The notes under the pieces are model-generated. The model made no database searches, was not told the origin of the DNA, and worked only from the letters and a program-made list of their open reading frames with translations. A program made the translations under genes and the position numbers. From assembly GCF_030816505.1 (NCBI RefSeq), contig NZ_JAUSYB010000001.1, positions 1,736,001 through 1,800,000 of the forward strand: DNA of 64,000 nucleotides. The letters are read 5' to 3'. Each line of letters begins with the position of its first letter. The stretch's first letter is position 1. This DNA comes from Microbacterium sp. W4I20 (GTDB lineage Bacteria > Actinomycetota > Actinomycetes > Actinomycetales > Microbacteriaceae). Below, piece after piece: positions 17,722 to 27,257 of this stretch.

Positions 17722-19097
17722 CCGCGATCCAGATCGGTGATCACCAGCGAGTCGATCGTCGCACCGAGCCGATCCGCGCCGATGCGGACGCCGATGCGCT
17801 CGTCCGCGGTCACGATCTGTTCGCTGATCGTGACCGCGCCTCCGTCGGCGAACACCTCGACGGAGGTGGTGTCGACCCAGATGTCGAGATCGAGCACCCC
17901 GTCGCGCAACTCGACCGGTGCCCGGGAGACGAGTCCGTAGGAATCCGAGAAGGAGGTGTTCGACGTTCCGGATCGATCCACCGTCAGCACCCCCTCGTCG
18001 TATCGCACCACGATGGCTTCGCCCCGCTCCGCTCCGGCCCGGACGTGCAACTCGATTGCCGCCCCGGCGGGGCGGATCGTGGTTTCGATGCGCCGCGCGG
18101 TCCCCCGCGTCTCCTCAGGCAGCCCGAACCCGGCCACCGGGATCGGCGTCGCCTCACAGGAGAAGACTGCCGGGCGATCGAGCTCGACGGCGGGCGACTG
18201 CAAAAGCACATCTCCGCGAAGCGAGAGCCGTCGCGGAAGCGCCATGCTCCCGCGCCATGGGTGCGTCGGCACTTCGCGGGCGTACGACCAGTTGTCGAGC
18301 CAGGCGAGCATCACCGGTCCGTCCAGACCGCTGAAGGTGACGCCGGCATAGTAGTCATGCCCGTGGTCGAGCCAGTCCCAGCGCGACGCGGTGAACGTCA
18401 TCCCGTCGAAGTCGCCGACGATGTACTGCATGCCGGAACCCCCGCCCGGATGCCCCGGATTCACGGATAGGGCCAGCACCCACCTGTCGCCCACCGGGAA
18501 GAGGTCGGGGCATTCCCACATGCCCTCCGGCGCGCCGAACGGACCGAACACGCTCAGCGGCTTCCACTCGCGCAAATCATCAGACCGGAAGAGATGCACC
18601 TGCCGGTCGAGCGCCTCCACTGCGACGAGGATCCACTTCCCGTCATGGCGGAACACCTTCGGGTCGCGGAAGTCGGGGGTACCGCGATCGAGCACGATGC
18701 CGTGCTTGGTCCACGTGTAGCCGCCGTCCGCGCTGTGGGCGAGCGCCTGCGCTTGCCCCTGATCCGTCGCCGACGTGTACAGCGCGATCAGAGGAGGACG
18801 GCCGTCGGTGCCGAGACCGGACGAGTTCGACGCATCGAACACGATCGAGCCGGAGAACACCTGCTCGTCGTCATCGAATCGCAATGCCACGGCGTGCTCC
18901 TGCCACGTGAGCAGGTCGGGGCTGGTGGCGTGCCCCCAGCTCATGTTCCCCCAGTCCGCCGACTCGGGGTTGTGCTGGAAGTACAGGTGGTAGAGGCCGT
19001 CATGGTGGATGAGACCGTTCGGATCGTTCATCCAGTTCTCGGCGGGAGCGAAGTGGGCCTGCGGGCGGCTGGTCGCGTCGGTGAGGGGCGTCGTCAT
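17718..19097 (-). CDS. GH32 fructosidase (canonical WMNDPNG)
   Basis: A 459-residue GH32 enzyme with all canonical elements: NWMNDPNGLI with nucleophile Asp25, FRDPKVF (143-149), and WECPDLF with acid/base Glu195. The beta-propeller is followed by a sandwich domain containing the SVEVFADGG block seen in most GH32 proteins. No signal peptide is present, so it acts on imported oligosaccharides such as sucrose, kestose or levan/inulin fragments. It overlaps the fructokinase-like gene at its 3' end. The 67 bases upstream to the ATPase gene hold no obvious terminator, so read-through from the transporter genes is likely. Confidence 0.95.
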   Translation of the reverse strand: MTTPLTDATSRPQAHFAPAENWMNDPNGLIHHDGLYHLYFQHNPESADWGNMSWGHATSPDLLTWQEHAVALRFDDDEQVFSGSIVFDASNSSGLGTDGRPPLIALYTSATDQGQAQALAHSADGGYTWTKHGIVLDRGTPDFRDPKVFRHDGKWILVAVEALDRQVHLFRSDDLREWKPLSVFGPFGAPEGMWECPDLFPVGDRWVLALSVNPGHPGGGSGMQYIVGDFDGMTFTASRWDWLDHGHDYYAGVTFSGLDGPVMLAWLDNWSYAREVPTHPWRGSMALPRRLSLRGDVLLQSPAVELDRPAVFSCEATPIPVAGFGLPEETRGTARRIETTIRPAGAAIELHVRAGAERGEAIVVRYDEGVLTVDRSGTSNTSFSDSYGLVSRAPVELRDGVLDLDIWVDTTSVEVFADGGAVTISEQIVTADERIGVRIGADRLGATIDSLVITDLDRG

Positions 19098-19164
19098 TGC
19101 GTGGTTCTCAGTTTCGAATCGTGGTGGTCGTCGTGGTGCGGATCAGCGAGATCGGGATGGGCGA

Positions 19165-21000
19165 TCACTCGAAGCCGTCCTGGCTGTACCAGTGCGTCGA
19201 GGAGACGAACCGGTGCTCCGGCCGCTCCTGCGCGGGCGATCGCCCCTCCGTGATCGTGTGGATCAGTGCCCGGACGCGGGCGCGATCTTCCCGATCGAAC
19301 GGAGTGCGCCGGAGCGGATCGGGGGCGGCCGAGACGAGCAGCCGCGTGTACGGGTGCTGCGGCGCGTCCATCACTTCGGCACTCCGCCCGCCTTCGACGA
19401 GCGCTCCGCGGAGCATGACGATCGTCGTGTCTGCGACGAACCGCGCGGAGGCGAGATCGTGGGTGATGTAGAGGATCGAGATGCCGCGCTCGTCGCGGAG
19501 GCGCTTCAGCAGCTGCAGCACTCCCATCCGCACGGACACGTCGAGCATGGAGGTGGGCTCGTCGGCGAGGATCACCTTCGGGTTCACGGCCAGAGCCCGG
19601 GCGATCGCCACACGCTGGCGCTGCCCTCCGGACAGCTCGTGCGGGTGCCGATCGAGCAACGTGGGGTCGAGCTCGACCGATCGCATCAGGTCAGCGGCCT
19701 CTTCGCGTCGCTGCGCGGCGGAGAGGTCGGAGTAGATGGCCAGCGGGCGCTCGAGGAAGTGGCGGATGCGCTTCGTCGGGTTCAGGGATCCGAACGGATC
19801 CTGGAAGACCATCTGCACCGCGTTCCGGTAACGCCGTGACGCGCGCCGCGGCTCGTCGCGGAGCACATCGATGCCCTCGACCACCAGTCGTCCGTCGGAC
19901 GGCTGCTCGAGTCGCGCCAGGATGCGGGCGATCGTGCTCTTGCCGCTGCCGGATTCTCCCACCAGCGCCATGATCTCCCCGGCATGCAGGTCGAAACTCG
20001 CGCCGTCGACGGCTCTGGTGCTGCGCCGCGCGAACATCGATCCTGCCGTGAAGTCCTTCGTCACGTCGCGGAGCGATACCACCACGTCGTCCTTCGCGGC
20101 CGGATCCGGCACGGTTCCGTCCACCGCGTCGGACGCCACCGGCTCCGGCGCTGGCTCCGAAGGATCGCGCTTGACCGGTGGGAAGGCATCGATGAGCTGC
20201 CGCGTGTACTCGTGCTTCGGTCGGGCGTACACCTCGGCAGACTCCCCGACTTCGAGCAGGACGCCGTGACGCATGACGCCGAGCCTCTGACTGATCTCGA
20301 CCATCAGAGACAGGTCGTGCGTGATGAAGAGGATCGCGAACCCGAGGCGGGCCTGCAGCTCCTTGATCTCGTTGATGATCTCCTGCTGCACGACCACGTC
20401 GAGAGCGGTGGTGGGCTCATCCATGATCAAGAGGTCCGGCTCGAGTGCCAGCGCGATCGCGATCACTGCGCGCTGGCGCATGCCCCCGGAGAGCTGATGC
20501 GGGTACGACGTCATGCGGTCGGGGTCGATGCCCACGAGCTCGAGCAGTTGCCGCGCCCGATCGCGCGCCTCAGCGCGTTTCATCCTCCGATGCGTGGTGA
20601 AGACGTCGACGATCTGATCCCCGACCGTCATCACGGGGTTCAGGGAGTTCATCGCGCTCTGGAAGACCATCGAGACGCGGTTCCAGCGGAAAGCGCGCAG
20701 CTCCTCCCCGTGCAGACTGTCGATGTCGACGTCGCCGCAACGGATCGATCCCGACACGATGCGGCCGTTGCCGCCGAGGAGCTTGAGGATGGCGTTCGCG
20801 ATCGTGCTCTTGCCGCTACCCGATTCTCCGGCCAGGCCGAACGTCTCGCCCCGGCGGATCGAGAAGGACACGTCCTCCACAGCGGTGACGGACCGTCCGT
20901 TCACGTCATAGGCGATGGTGAGCTCGCGCACGTCGAGGATGACGTCGGCCGCGTCCGGCTGCTGTGTGCTGCTCGCGGGCGCGTGCGGTGTGGTGATCAT
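19165..21000 (-). CDS. fused Opp/Dpp-type ABC transporter ATPase (two ATPase domains)
   Basis: A 611-residue protein carrying both ATPases of a peptide/nickel-class importer. The first domain has Walker A GESGSGKST at 58-66, LSGGMRQR at 170-177 and Walker B LLIMDEPT. The second has Walker A at about 348-356, LSGGQRQR and VILADEPTS. After each comes an oligopeptide-type C-terminal extension (HEYTRQLIDAFPP; HPYTRLLVSAAP). The ATG at 21000 overlaps the DppC-like gene (ATGA); the longer open frame before it is a shadow. In this setting it probably energises uptake of fructo-oligosaccharides rather than peptides. Confidence 0.93.
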   Translation of the reverse strand: MITTPHAPASSTQQPDAADVILDVRELTIAYDVNGRSVTAVEDVSFSIRRGETFGLAGESGSGKSTIANAILKLLGGNGRIVSGSIRCGDVDIDSLHGEELRAFRWNRVSMVFQSAMNSLNPVMTVGDQIVDVFTTHRRMKRAEARDRARQLLELVGIDPDRMTSYPHQLSGGMRQRAVIAIALALEPDLLIMDEPTTALDVVVQQEIINEIKELQARLGFAILFITHDLSLMVEISQRLGVMRHGVLLEVGESAEVYARPKHEYTRQLIDAFPPVKRDPSEPAPEPVASDAVDGTVPDPAAKDDVVVSLRDVTKDFTAGSMFARRSTRAVDGASFDLHAGEIMALVGESGSGKSTIARILARLEQPSDGRLVVEGIDVLRDEPRRASRRYRNAVQMVFQDPFGSLNPTKRIRHFLERPLAIYSDLSAAQRREEAADLMRSVELDPTLLDRHPHELSGGQRQRVAIARALAVNPKVILADEPTSMLDVSVRMGVLQLLKRLRDERGISILYITHDLASARFVADTTIVMLRGALVEGGRSAEVMDAPQHPYTRLLVSAAPDPLRRTPFDREDRARVRALIHTITEGRSPAQERPEHRFVSSTHWYSQDGFE

Positions 21001-21941
21001 CGCCGACGGTCCTTTCTCTTGGTCCGTCCGGCGAGTCGAGGGTTGGTGATCTCGTCGACGGCGTAGTTGATGAGGGCGAGCGCGAACGCGACGAGGGCGA
21101 TGGCGACACCCGACGGGATGAAGGTCCACCAGGTGCCCCGGATCAGTGAGCCCTCGATGCTCGCCCAGTAGAGGTTGGTACCCCAGCTGATGGCCGAGAC
21201 GTCGCCGAGCCCGAGGAACTCGAGACCCGCCTGAGCGCCGATGCCGAAGATCACACAGGCGAGGAAGGTGCTCATCACGATGGACGCCATGTTGGGCAGC
21301 ATTTCCCGGAACATGATGGTCAAGGGCCGCTCACCGGTCACGACCGCCGCATCGGTGTAGTCCTTCCCACGCAGGGAGAGTGCCTGCGAGCGGACGACGC
21401 GAGCGGACCCCGCCCACCCCGTCGCGACCAGCACCACCACGATCGTCCCGGGTCCCGGCGGCAGGAATGCGGCGAGGATGATCAGCAGCGGCAGCCCAGG
21501 GATCAGCAGGAAGATGTTCGTCACCACCGACAGCACGTCGTCGACCACCCGTCCGAAGAAGGCCGACACCAGACCGACCAGCAGGCCGATGAGGGTCGCA
21601 AGTGCTCCGACGGTGAAGCCGATGCCGAGCGAGCTCTGCGATCCCCAGATCAGAAGAGCGAGGACATCCTCGCCCTTCGCCGTGGTGCCGAGGAGGTGCG
21701 CCAACGACGGCGCCTCGGAACCCTCGACGACGGAGGCGCGGGGATTGCCGGGTGCCAGCAGCGGTGCGGCGATGGCGACCACCACGAAGAGCGCCAGGAT
21801 GATCAAGCCGATCATGGCGCGCCGGTCGCGGAGCAGACGCGCGAGCAGGTGATCGCGGTAGACCGGGCTCTTCACCGGGACGCCGGGACGCGAAGTCGTC
21901 GCGGTGGAGAGCATGCTCGATCCGGAGTTCTGTACGGACAT
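20997..21941 (-). CDS. ABC transporter permease, DppC type
   Basis: A 314-residue inner-membrane permease. A long polar N-terminus precedes a first helix (MIGLIILALFVVVAIAAPLL). The external loop LAHLLGTTAKGEDVL and the EAA-type motif KDYTDAAVVTGERPLTIMFREMLPN are typical of OppC/DppC. FLGLGDVSAISWGTNLYWA near the C-terminus is another conserved stretch. The start at 21941 lies 2 bases after the DppB-like stop. It forms a heterodimer with that protein. Confidence 0.94.
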   Translation of the reverse strand: MSVQNSGSSMLSTATTSRPGVPVKSPVYRDHLLARLLRDRRAMIGLIILALFVVVAIAAPLLAPGNPRASVVEGSEAPSLAHLLGTTAKGEDVLALLIWGSQSSLGIGFTVGALATLIGLLVGLVSAFFGRVVDDVLSVVTNIFLLIPGLPLLIILAAFLPPGPGTIVVVLVATGWAGSARVVRSQALSLRGKDYTDAAVVTGERPLTIMFREMLPNMASIVMSTFLACVIFGIGAQAGLEFLGLGDVSAISWGTNLYWASIEGSLIRGTWWTFIPSGVAIALVAFALALINYAVDEITNPRLAGRTKRKDRRR

Positions 21942-21943
21942 GA

Positions 21944-22918
21944 TTACCTCACTCGCACACGCGGGTCGAGCCGCACGTAGAAGATGTCGATCAGGAAGTT
22001 GGCGACCAGCACTGCGGCGGTCAGGGTGAGGAAGATACCCTGCATGAGCGGGTAGTCCAGCGCCTGCACGGCCCGGAGCAGCTGGTAGCCGATGCCGGGG
22101 TAGGCGAACACCACCTCGGTGAGCAGCGCGCCACCGACCACGAAGCCGATCGACATACCGAAGGCGGTCACCGAGGGCAGCATGGCATTGCGGGCCGCGT
22201 AGCGGTACATGATGCGCCGCTCGGTCAGTCCCTTCGCGCGCGCCATCGTGATGTAGTCCTCGGCGGCGGTGCCGATCATGGTGTTGCGCATGCCCAGCAT
22301 CCATCCGCCGATCGAGACCGCGACGATCGTCCCGGCGGGGAGGACGAGGTGGAACAGCAGGTCGCCGATGAACTCGCCGCTGAACGACGGGACAGTGCCC
22401 AACGTGAACGCCTGACCGATCGGGAACCACTTCAGGCTGACGGCGAACAGGTACAGCGCGATCATCGCGATGAAGAAGTAGGGGAACGATCCGGTGAACA
22501 CCAGCAGTGGCGGGAAGATGGTGTCCAGCGCGCCGCCGCGACGCCAGGCGGCCCAGATGCCCAGCAGGTTGCCGAGGAGGAACGAGATCACCAGCGCGGT
22601 TCCGCCGAGCAGGATCGTGTAGCCCAGTTGAGCGCCGATCACCTGCACGACAGGAGTGGGGAATTGAGAGATCGACAGGCCGAGATTGCCGCTGAAGACA
22701 TCCCCGATGTATTGGATGTACTGCTGCCACACCGGACGGTCGTCGAGACCGAACAGGTGCCGGAACTGCGCGATCTGATCATCCGTCAGGTTCTGCATCT
22801 GACCGAGCATGCGGCCGACGGGGTCGCCCGGCATCAGACGCGGGAGCAGGAAGTTGATCGTGAGGGAAGCCCAGAACGCGATCAGGTAGTAGCCGAGTCT
22901 ACGGAGCACGAAAGCCAT
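21944..22918 (-). CDS. ABC transporter permease, DppB type
   Basis: A 324-residue permease. It begins FVLRRLGYYLIAFWASLTINFLLPRLMPGDP, the standard DppB/OppB opening with the PGDP motif after helix 1. The EAA loop reads EDYITMARAKGLTERRIMYRYAARNAMLPS. The start at 22918 has GAGAGGC upstream; the longer open frame before it belongs to the GH172 gene. Together with the DppC-like, fused ATPase and family-5 binding protein it makes a complete importer. Confidence 0.94.
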   Translation of the reverse strand: MAFVLRRLGYYLIAFWASLTINFLLPRLMPGDPVGRMLGQMQNLTDDQIAQFRHLFGLDDRPVWQQYIQYIGDVFSGNLGLSISQFPTPVVQVIGAQLGYTILLGGTALVISFLLGNLLGIWAAWRRGGALDTIFPPLLVFTGSFPYFFIAMIALYLFAVSLKWFPIGQAFTLGTVPSFSGEFIGDLLFHLVLPAGTIVAVSIGGWMLGMRNTMIGTAAEDYITMARAKGLTERRIMYRYAARNAMLPSVTAFGMSIGFVVGGALLTEVVFAYPGIGYQLLRAVQALDYPLMQGIFLTLTAAVLVANFLIDIFYVRLDPRVRVR

Positions 22919-22928
22919 CAGACGCCTC

Positions 22929-24035
22929 TCAACGCGGTCGCCGCTGATCGCGGGTGGGGAACGGGTGGCCGGTGTTTCCGGACGAGTCCTGGTACCAGTA
23001 CGCCACCGAGGACACGTCGTCCGAGCGCTCGACGAGGTCGGGCCCGACCTGTCCGATCTGCTGCACGGTGACGCGAAGATCGGTGTGGAAGTAGATGGGG
23101 TCGGGTTCGTGCCAGCGGTACATGCCGTGCATCGGAGCCATCGCGGTCGCGTACACCGCCTGCTGGGATTCATCACGCGTGATGTAGGTCGGGTATCCCA
23201 CATACGGCGCGCTGTAGGTGAGTACCTGCGGCTCGACCTCGGACGACAGCCGATCCTGGAACGCCCATGCACCGCCGTAATAGTCTTCGATGCCGGTGCC
23301 GCAGATCGTCGGGTACTCCGTGTCGCCGTCGACGTAGAACTTCATCTCGCCCTCGCCCCACCAGTAGCGCTCCAGCGCGACGATCGTGAGGTACGAGCCG
23401 AGGAAGATCCCGCGGCCGGTGATCCCGTCGACCAGCGTGTAGTCCTCGGCGATGCGGGTCGGGTTCTCACGGCGGAACTCGGCGTGGAACCGCAGCTCGG
23501 GCACCGCGGCGGGCTCTGGGATCTCGATCCAGTCGATCTGGAAGAAGAAGCCTTCGACATCCACCGGATGCTGGTTCTCGACCGTGATCCTTGCCCCGTC
23601 GCGGAACGGCATCCGGAAATAGGAGTTCATGCCGCTGGTGGGCGCGACCAGCACCTGCGACGAGGTGACGAGACTGCGCTGACCGTTGCCGTTGCAGAAG
23701 AAGTCGCCGAGGGGGACCTCGACGGAGGGGACGTCGGATCCGTCCCAGTACATGCGCAGCACCAGGTCGCGCAGCACGAAGCCCACGGCGCGGGTGTGGT
23801 GGGTCACGGTGAACCAGATGTGCCGGATCTCCCCCGCCCCCGCGGCATCCGCCAGCGTCACCGTCTCACCGGCGGGAATCGTCAGGCAGGGCGCGCCCTT
23901 GCGCCCCGGTCCGAGTGCGGACACCGCCTTGCCACCGCCACCGCGCTCGGCGGTGCGATTCTCGGCAGTGAAAGCACGGGATCGATCACCGCGGTCGAGT
24001 GCCCGCTCGGCATCGTGCAGGAATGAATGGTTCAT
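22929..24035 (-). CDS. GH172 (DUF2961) family fructofuranosidase/arabinofuranosidase-like enzyme
   Basis: A 368-residue DUF2961 protein, a family now classed as GH172. Members include an alpha-D-fructofuranosidase / difructose dianhydride I synthase-hydrolase from Bifidobacterium dentium and D-arabinofuranosidases from other bacteria. Visible landmarks are GEIRHIWFTV, VEVPLGDFFCNGNG, GMNSYFRMPF and CGTGIEDYYGGAW, which probably carries a catalytic glutamate. There is no signal peptide. It overlaps the GH32-like gene upstream (ATGA) and is followed by the permeases. Among four GH32-type genes and a fructokinase, a fructose-linked substrate such as a difructose dianhydride is more likely than D-arabinan. 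That choice is inference. Confidence 0.87.
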   Translation of the reverse strand: MNHSFLHDAERALDRGDRSRAFTAENRTAERGGGGKAVSALGPGRKGAPCLTIPAGETVTLADAAGAGEIRHIWFTVTHHTRAVGFVLRDLVLRMYWDGSDVPSVEVPLGDFFCNGNGQRSLVTSSQVLVAPTSGMNSYFRMPFRDGARITVENQHPVDVEGFFFQIDWIEIPEPAAVPELRFHAEFRRENPTRIAEDYTLVDGITGRGIFLGSYLTIVALERYWWGEGEMKFYVDGDTEYPTICGTGIEDYYGGAWAFQDRLSSEVEPQVLTYSAPYVGYPTYITRDESQQAVYATAMAPMHGMYRWHEPDPIYFHTDLRVTVQQIGQVGPDLVERSDDVSSVAYWYQDSSGNTGHPFPTRDQRRPR

Positions 24036-25438
24036 CGGTCCTCCTCGGGACGCGCTTGCAGAGAATGGATGTGGCCGGGAGCGACGTCGATGGCTCCCTC
24101 TTCGACGAACACAGCGAGCTGGTCACCGGCCATGTCGTAGCCGCGGAAGGTGATCGCCTTCTCTCCGTCGAGGTAGACCCTGGTCACCTCACCATCGAAT
24201 TCGATCGAGAGACTGACGTCGTCGCCTGCGGGCACGAACGGACGCATGTCGAAGGGTGCGTCCGCGCCGAACCTGTCCAGGCGATCGATCCGAACGCGTC
24301 GGAGCGCAGGCTCGAAACGCAGGGAGGAGCCGTGCCGCCGATCGTCGTCGGTGCGCAGCTCGATGCCGAAGATCTTCGTCCCGTACGCGGGGGTGAGCAC
24401 GAGATCGACGACACCGGCGTACGGCATGACGCCGAGGCTTTGTGTCGCATAGCCATGGGCGGATGCGACTTCCACGGCGTCGAACGCCGCTACGGGCGCA
24501 TCGGCTCGAGCGATCAGTGCGTCTCTGGCCCGCTGCACGGGGTGCACGAGAAGACGTCCGTCCGCGGCTGCGGTGAGTTCGTGCATCACGAGGTCGCCGC
24601 CCCAGAGCCAGGCGGCCCCGTCCTTGCCCGCGGTGTAGTTGGGGCACCAGCCGACCAGGTAGCGTCGATCGCCGTCCGACATGGTCTTGGCGGCGTAGAG
24701 GCCGAGGCCGTCGAGTTCGTCGTCGTCCGGAGCCGTCCAAGGACCGGCGAGCGTCGGCGCGGTCCGGTAGCGGGTGACCGTGCGGTCGGTCAGCGTCGAA
24801 TAGACGAGATACCAGAGCTCTCCCATCCGGAACAGATCCGGGCACTCGTGCACGGAGAACAGATCGGAAGCCCAGAGCGGATCCCCGAGGCTCCAGCGCT
24901 CGCCGTCGGGAGAGGTGGCCTGAGCGGTCACCCCTCGACGGAGCGCCGGCCCGTCGATGCTCTGTGCGACGATCAGCATGCGGAAGCAGTCGGCCTCGCC
25001 ATCCCAGAACACGAACGGGTCGCGCCACTCGTGTCGGTCGTAGCGCGATTCGTCGGCGACGAAGGCGAAGGAGGAGTCCTTCGTCCAGGAGACCAGGTCG
25101 GGACTCGTCGCGCGGAGGATCGTCTGATGCCGACCGCCGTTCGCCAACTGCCAGCCGCTGAATCCCGTGTAGTAGGCGTGGAACTCCTCCCCCACGCGCA
25201 CGATGCTGCCGGTCGCCGTGGAGTGATCGGCGTCGCGGATCCCACCCCGAGTGATGGCGACTCCGACCTCTTCGACGTCCACCAGATCATCTGTCGCGAG
25301 GTGCCACCAGTCGGTCTCGATTCGGTCGTGCGTATCGTCGGCGTACCGCTTGAGGTAGAACACGTGGAACGTGCCCTCCCAGTAGAAGGGGATCGTGTCG
25401 CCGACGCGGGCGTGCGGCGGCTTGAAAGTGCGAGGCAT
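24032..25438 (-). CDS. GH32-like protein with variant nucleophile motif (GDTIPFYW)
   Basis: A 468-residue five-bladed propeller plus sandwich protein of the GH32/GH68 clan. It lacks WMNDPNG; instead, the first blade reads RVGDTIPFYWEGTFHVFYLK, with Asp14 in the nucleophile position. WRDPFVF (138-144) and HECPDLF with Glu198 are intact, so catalysis is plausible. A related protein with the same variant lies at 32647. The start at 25438 is taken because the upstream open frame overlaps the binding-protein gene. Position beside the GH172 gene and an Opp-type importer suggests a special fructan substrate (inulobiose, levanbiose or a dianhydride); this is not proven. Confidence 0.85.
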   Translation of the reverse strand: MPRTFKPPHARVGDTIPFYWEGTFHVFYLKRYADDTHDRIETDWWHLATDDLVDVEEVGVAITRGGIRDADHSTATGSIVRVGEEFHAYYTGFSGWQLANGGRHQTILRATSPDLVSWTKDSSFAFVADESRYDRHEWRDPFVFWDGEADCFRMLIVAQSIDGPALRRGVTAQATSPDGERWSLGDPLWASDLFSVHECPDLFRMGELWYLVYSTLTDRTVTRYRTAPTLAGPWTAPDDDELDGLGLYAAKTMSDGDRRYLVGWCPNYTAGKDGAAWLWGGDLVMHELTAAADGRLLVHPVQRARDALIARADAPVAAFDAVEVASAHGYATQSLGVMPYAGVVDLVLTPAYGTKIFGIELRTDDDRRHGSSLRFEPALRRVRIDRLDRFGADAPFDMRPFVPAGDDVSLSIEFDGEVTRVYLDGEKAITFRGYDMAGDQLAVFVEEGAIDVAPGHIHSLQARPEEDR

Positions 25439-25512
25439 CTCGAGTCTTCCTGAGGGTGCGGACGGAGCGAGGGGTCCCGGTGGCGGCGCGCAGACGCCGC
25501 CACCGGTGGCCC

Positions 25513-27183
25513 TCAGTCGCGCGGGCGGATGTTCGTCAGCACCACCACGGTGCTCGAGACACCGGACGACAGCGTCGCGTACGGGTCCTCCTCGCTCGGC
25601 CAACCCACGAAGTTGGTGCTGTTGTATGCGCCCCACTCCGGGCCGGGGAACAGCGGGATGGTCGGCGCCGACTCCGAGTAGACGGCCTGCAGCTGATCCA
25701 TCACCGCTGCCTGCTCCTCGTCGGTCGTGGCGGCCGCGAACTGATCGAGCAGCTGGTCGGCCTCTTCGCTGCAGAAGCGCTGGAAGTTCTGCGTCGCCTC
25801 TTCGCCCACAGGCTTGACCGTGCGGCACGACATCGCGCTGCGGTAGTACTCGAACGGAGTGACGCCCGCGCCGCTCCAGGCGATGTTGCCCTGGAATGTA
25901 CCGCCGAACAGCGCCTGGTTGATCTGCGACCAGTCCTGCACCTTCAGCGGGGCGCTGATGCCGAGCTCCGTCATGTTGTCGGAGATCACCTGAGCGACCG
26001 CGATCCAGTCGGTCGAGGCAGACCCGACACCGATACTGAACTCGAGCGGCGCACCGTCGGGAGTGACACGCATTCCGTCGGCGCCGCGTGCGTAGCCGGA
26101 CGAGTCGAGCAGCGCATTCGCGGCATCCACGTCGTAGGTCGTCCAGTCGCACTGCGAGACCAGGTCCTCATCGCGCCACGCGTCGTAGGCGTCGCTCAGA
26201 CCGGTGCAGTCGGAGGGGTGCGTGTAGCCGTTCATACCCTTCGCGACCACGGCCTCGCGATCGATCCCCATGCTGATCGCCCTGCGGAGATTCACGTCAT
26301 CGTAGGGACCCTGCGCGGTGTTCAGAGTCAACGCGATGGTGGATCCGACGGCCGGGAACCAGTAGCCGCGGTGCTCGGGGTCGACGTCGACGTAGGTCTT
26401 CTGGATGTCCTGGATGAAGCCCAGACCGAAGTCGATGTCGCCGTTGATGGCGGCGATGTTCGCCGCGTCATTGCCACCGTAGGCGATCACCCGGATGCCG
26501 GTGTAGTCGGCCTTGTCTTTCTGCCAGTAGTTCGGGTTGCGCAACAGATCGAAGGACTGGGCGGAGAAGTTGGTGACCTCGGTGAACGGGCCGGAGGCCA
26601 CTGGATCCGGGTTCTGGAACTTTGCCGGGTCGTCGACGTCCTTCCAGATATGCTCGGGGACGATCAACTGGACACCCAGCTCGTACAGACCCGGCGTGTA
26701 GGGCCGGTTGAACGAGAACGCCACGGTGGTGTCATCCGGGGTATCGACCGAATCCACGTACTCATAGGTGGCCTCGCCGAGGACCTCACGTGCGAGGCCG
26801 AAGGAGTAGGCCACGTCTGCAGAGGTCAGTTCCTCCCCGTCGGACCAGGTGAGGTCGTCGTTGAGGGTGAAGGTGAGTGTGAGTCCGTCATCGCTCCACT
26901 CATAACCGGAGGCGAGCCAGGGGACGATCTCGCCCTTGGCGAGGTTCGTCACCATCATCGACTCGAAGACGGCGTTCTTCGACATCGCGACCGCGGTGGG
27001 CGAGAACGGGTTGAAATTCTGCACGAAGGACGCGTTTCCGATCGCGGCGACGCGGAGCATGTCGGAGGATTTCGAGCCGGAGGCGGCAGGAGCACATCCC
27101 GACAGCGCCATCGCGGCTGCGCCGACCACAGCGGTTACACCAACTAACGCGCGCCAGAAGCGGCGCGAACGAGAATCAGACAT
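25513..27183 (-). CDS. ABC transporter substrate-binding lipoprotein, family 5 (Opp/Dpp type)
   Basis: A 556-residue binding protein with a lipoprotein signal ending ALSGC. Family-5 hallmarks are NFNPFSPTA near the N-terminus, LTWSDGEELTSADVAYSF, and LRRAISMGIDREAVV. AAAASTIPLF-type ends of this family are matched by ESAPTIPLFPGPEW. GAAAGGAAATC precedes the ATG at 27183. It heads the operon binding protein, GH32-like, GH172, DppB, DppC, ATPase. Family-5 proteins usually bind peptides but some bind oligosaccharides; the gene order argues for a fructo-oligosaccharide ligand. A 15-base operator-like sequence lies inside its first codons. Confidence 0.93.
   Translation of the reverse strand: MSDSRSRRFWRALVGVTAVVGAAAMALSGCAPAASGSKSSDMLRVAAIGNASFVQNFNPFSPTAVAMSKNAVFESMMVTNLAKGEIVPWLASGYEWSDDGLTLTFTLNDDLTWSDGEELTSADVAYSFGLAREVLGEATYEYVDSVDTPDDTTVAFSFNRPYTPGLYELGVQLIVPEHIWKDVDDPAKFQNPDPVASGPFTEVTNFSAQSFDLLRNPNYWQKDKADYTGIRVIAYGGNDAANIAAINGDIDFGLGFIQDIQKTYVDVDPEHRGYWFPAVGSTIALTLNTAQGPYDDVNLRRAISMGIDREAVVAKGMNGYTHPSDCTGLSDAYDAWRDEDLVSQCDWTTYDVDAANALLDSSGYARGADGMRVTPDGAPLEFSIGVGSASTDWIAVAQVISDNMTELGISAPLKVQDWSQINQALFGGTFQGNIAWSGAGVTPFEYYRSAMSCRTVKPVGEEATQNFQRFCSEEADQLLDQFAAATTDEEQAAVMDQLQAVYSESAPTIPLFPGPEWGAYNSTNFVGWPSEEDPYATLSSGVSSTVVVLTNIRPRD
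27143..27157. promoter_or_regulatory. operator-like 15-mer inside the start of the binding-protein gene
   Basis: ACTAACGCGCGCCAG differs at one base from ACTAACGCGCGACAG at 28303-28317 upstream of the LacI-type gene. It falls 27 bases inside the binding-protein coding region and includes a rare TTA leucine codon. An intragenic operator for the same repressor is plausible. Confidence 0.45.
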
Positions 27184-27200
27184 GATTTCCTTTCATCTTT

Positions 27201-27214
27201 GAACAGGACTGTTC
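27201..27214. promoter_or_regulatory. short palindrome upstream of the family-5 binding protein
   Basis: GAACAG and CTGTTC flank a 2-base centre in the 74-base gap between the LacI-type gene and the binding-protein start. It could be an operator, but its spacing does not fit the actinobacterial LexA box and no second copy was found. Confidence 0.3.
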
Positions 27215-27257
27215 GGGTGTCGAAATGGCTTCTCGCGATATGCGGGAACCCGGTGGG

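Noticed and set aside
27201..27214. LexA (SOS) box
   Set aside because: The actinobacterial box has GAAC and GTTC separated by four bases; here six bases separate them.
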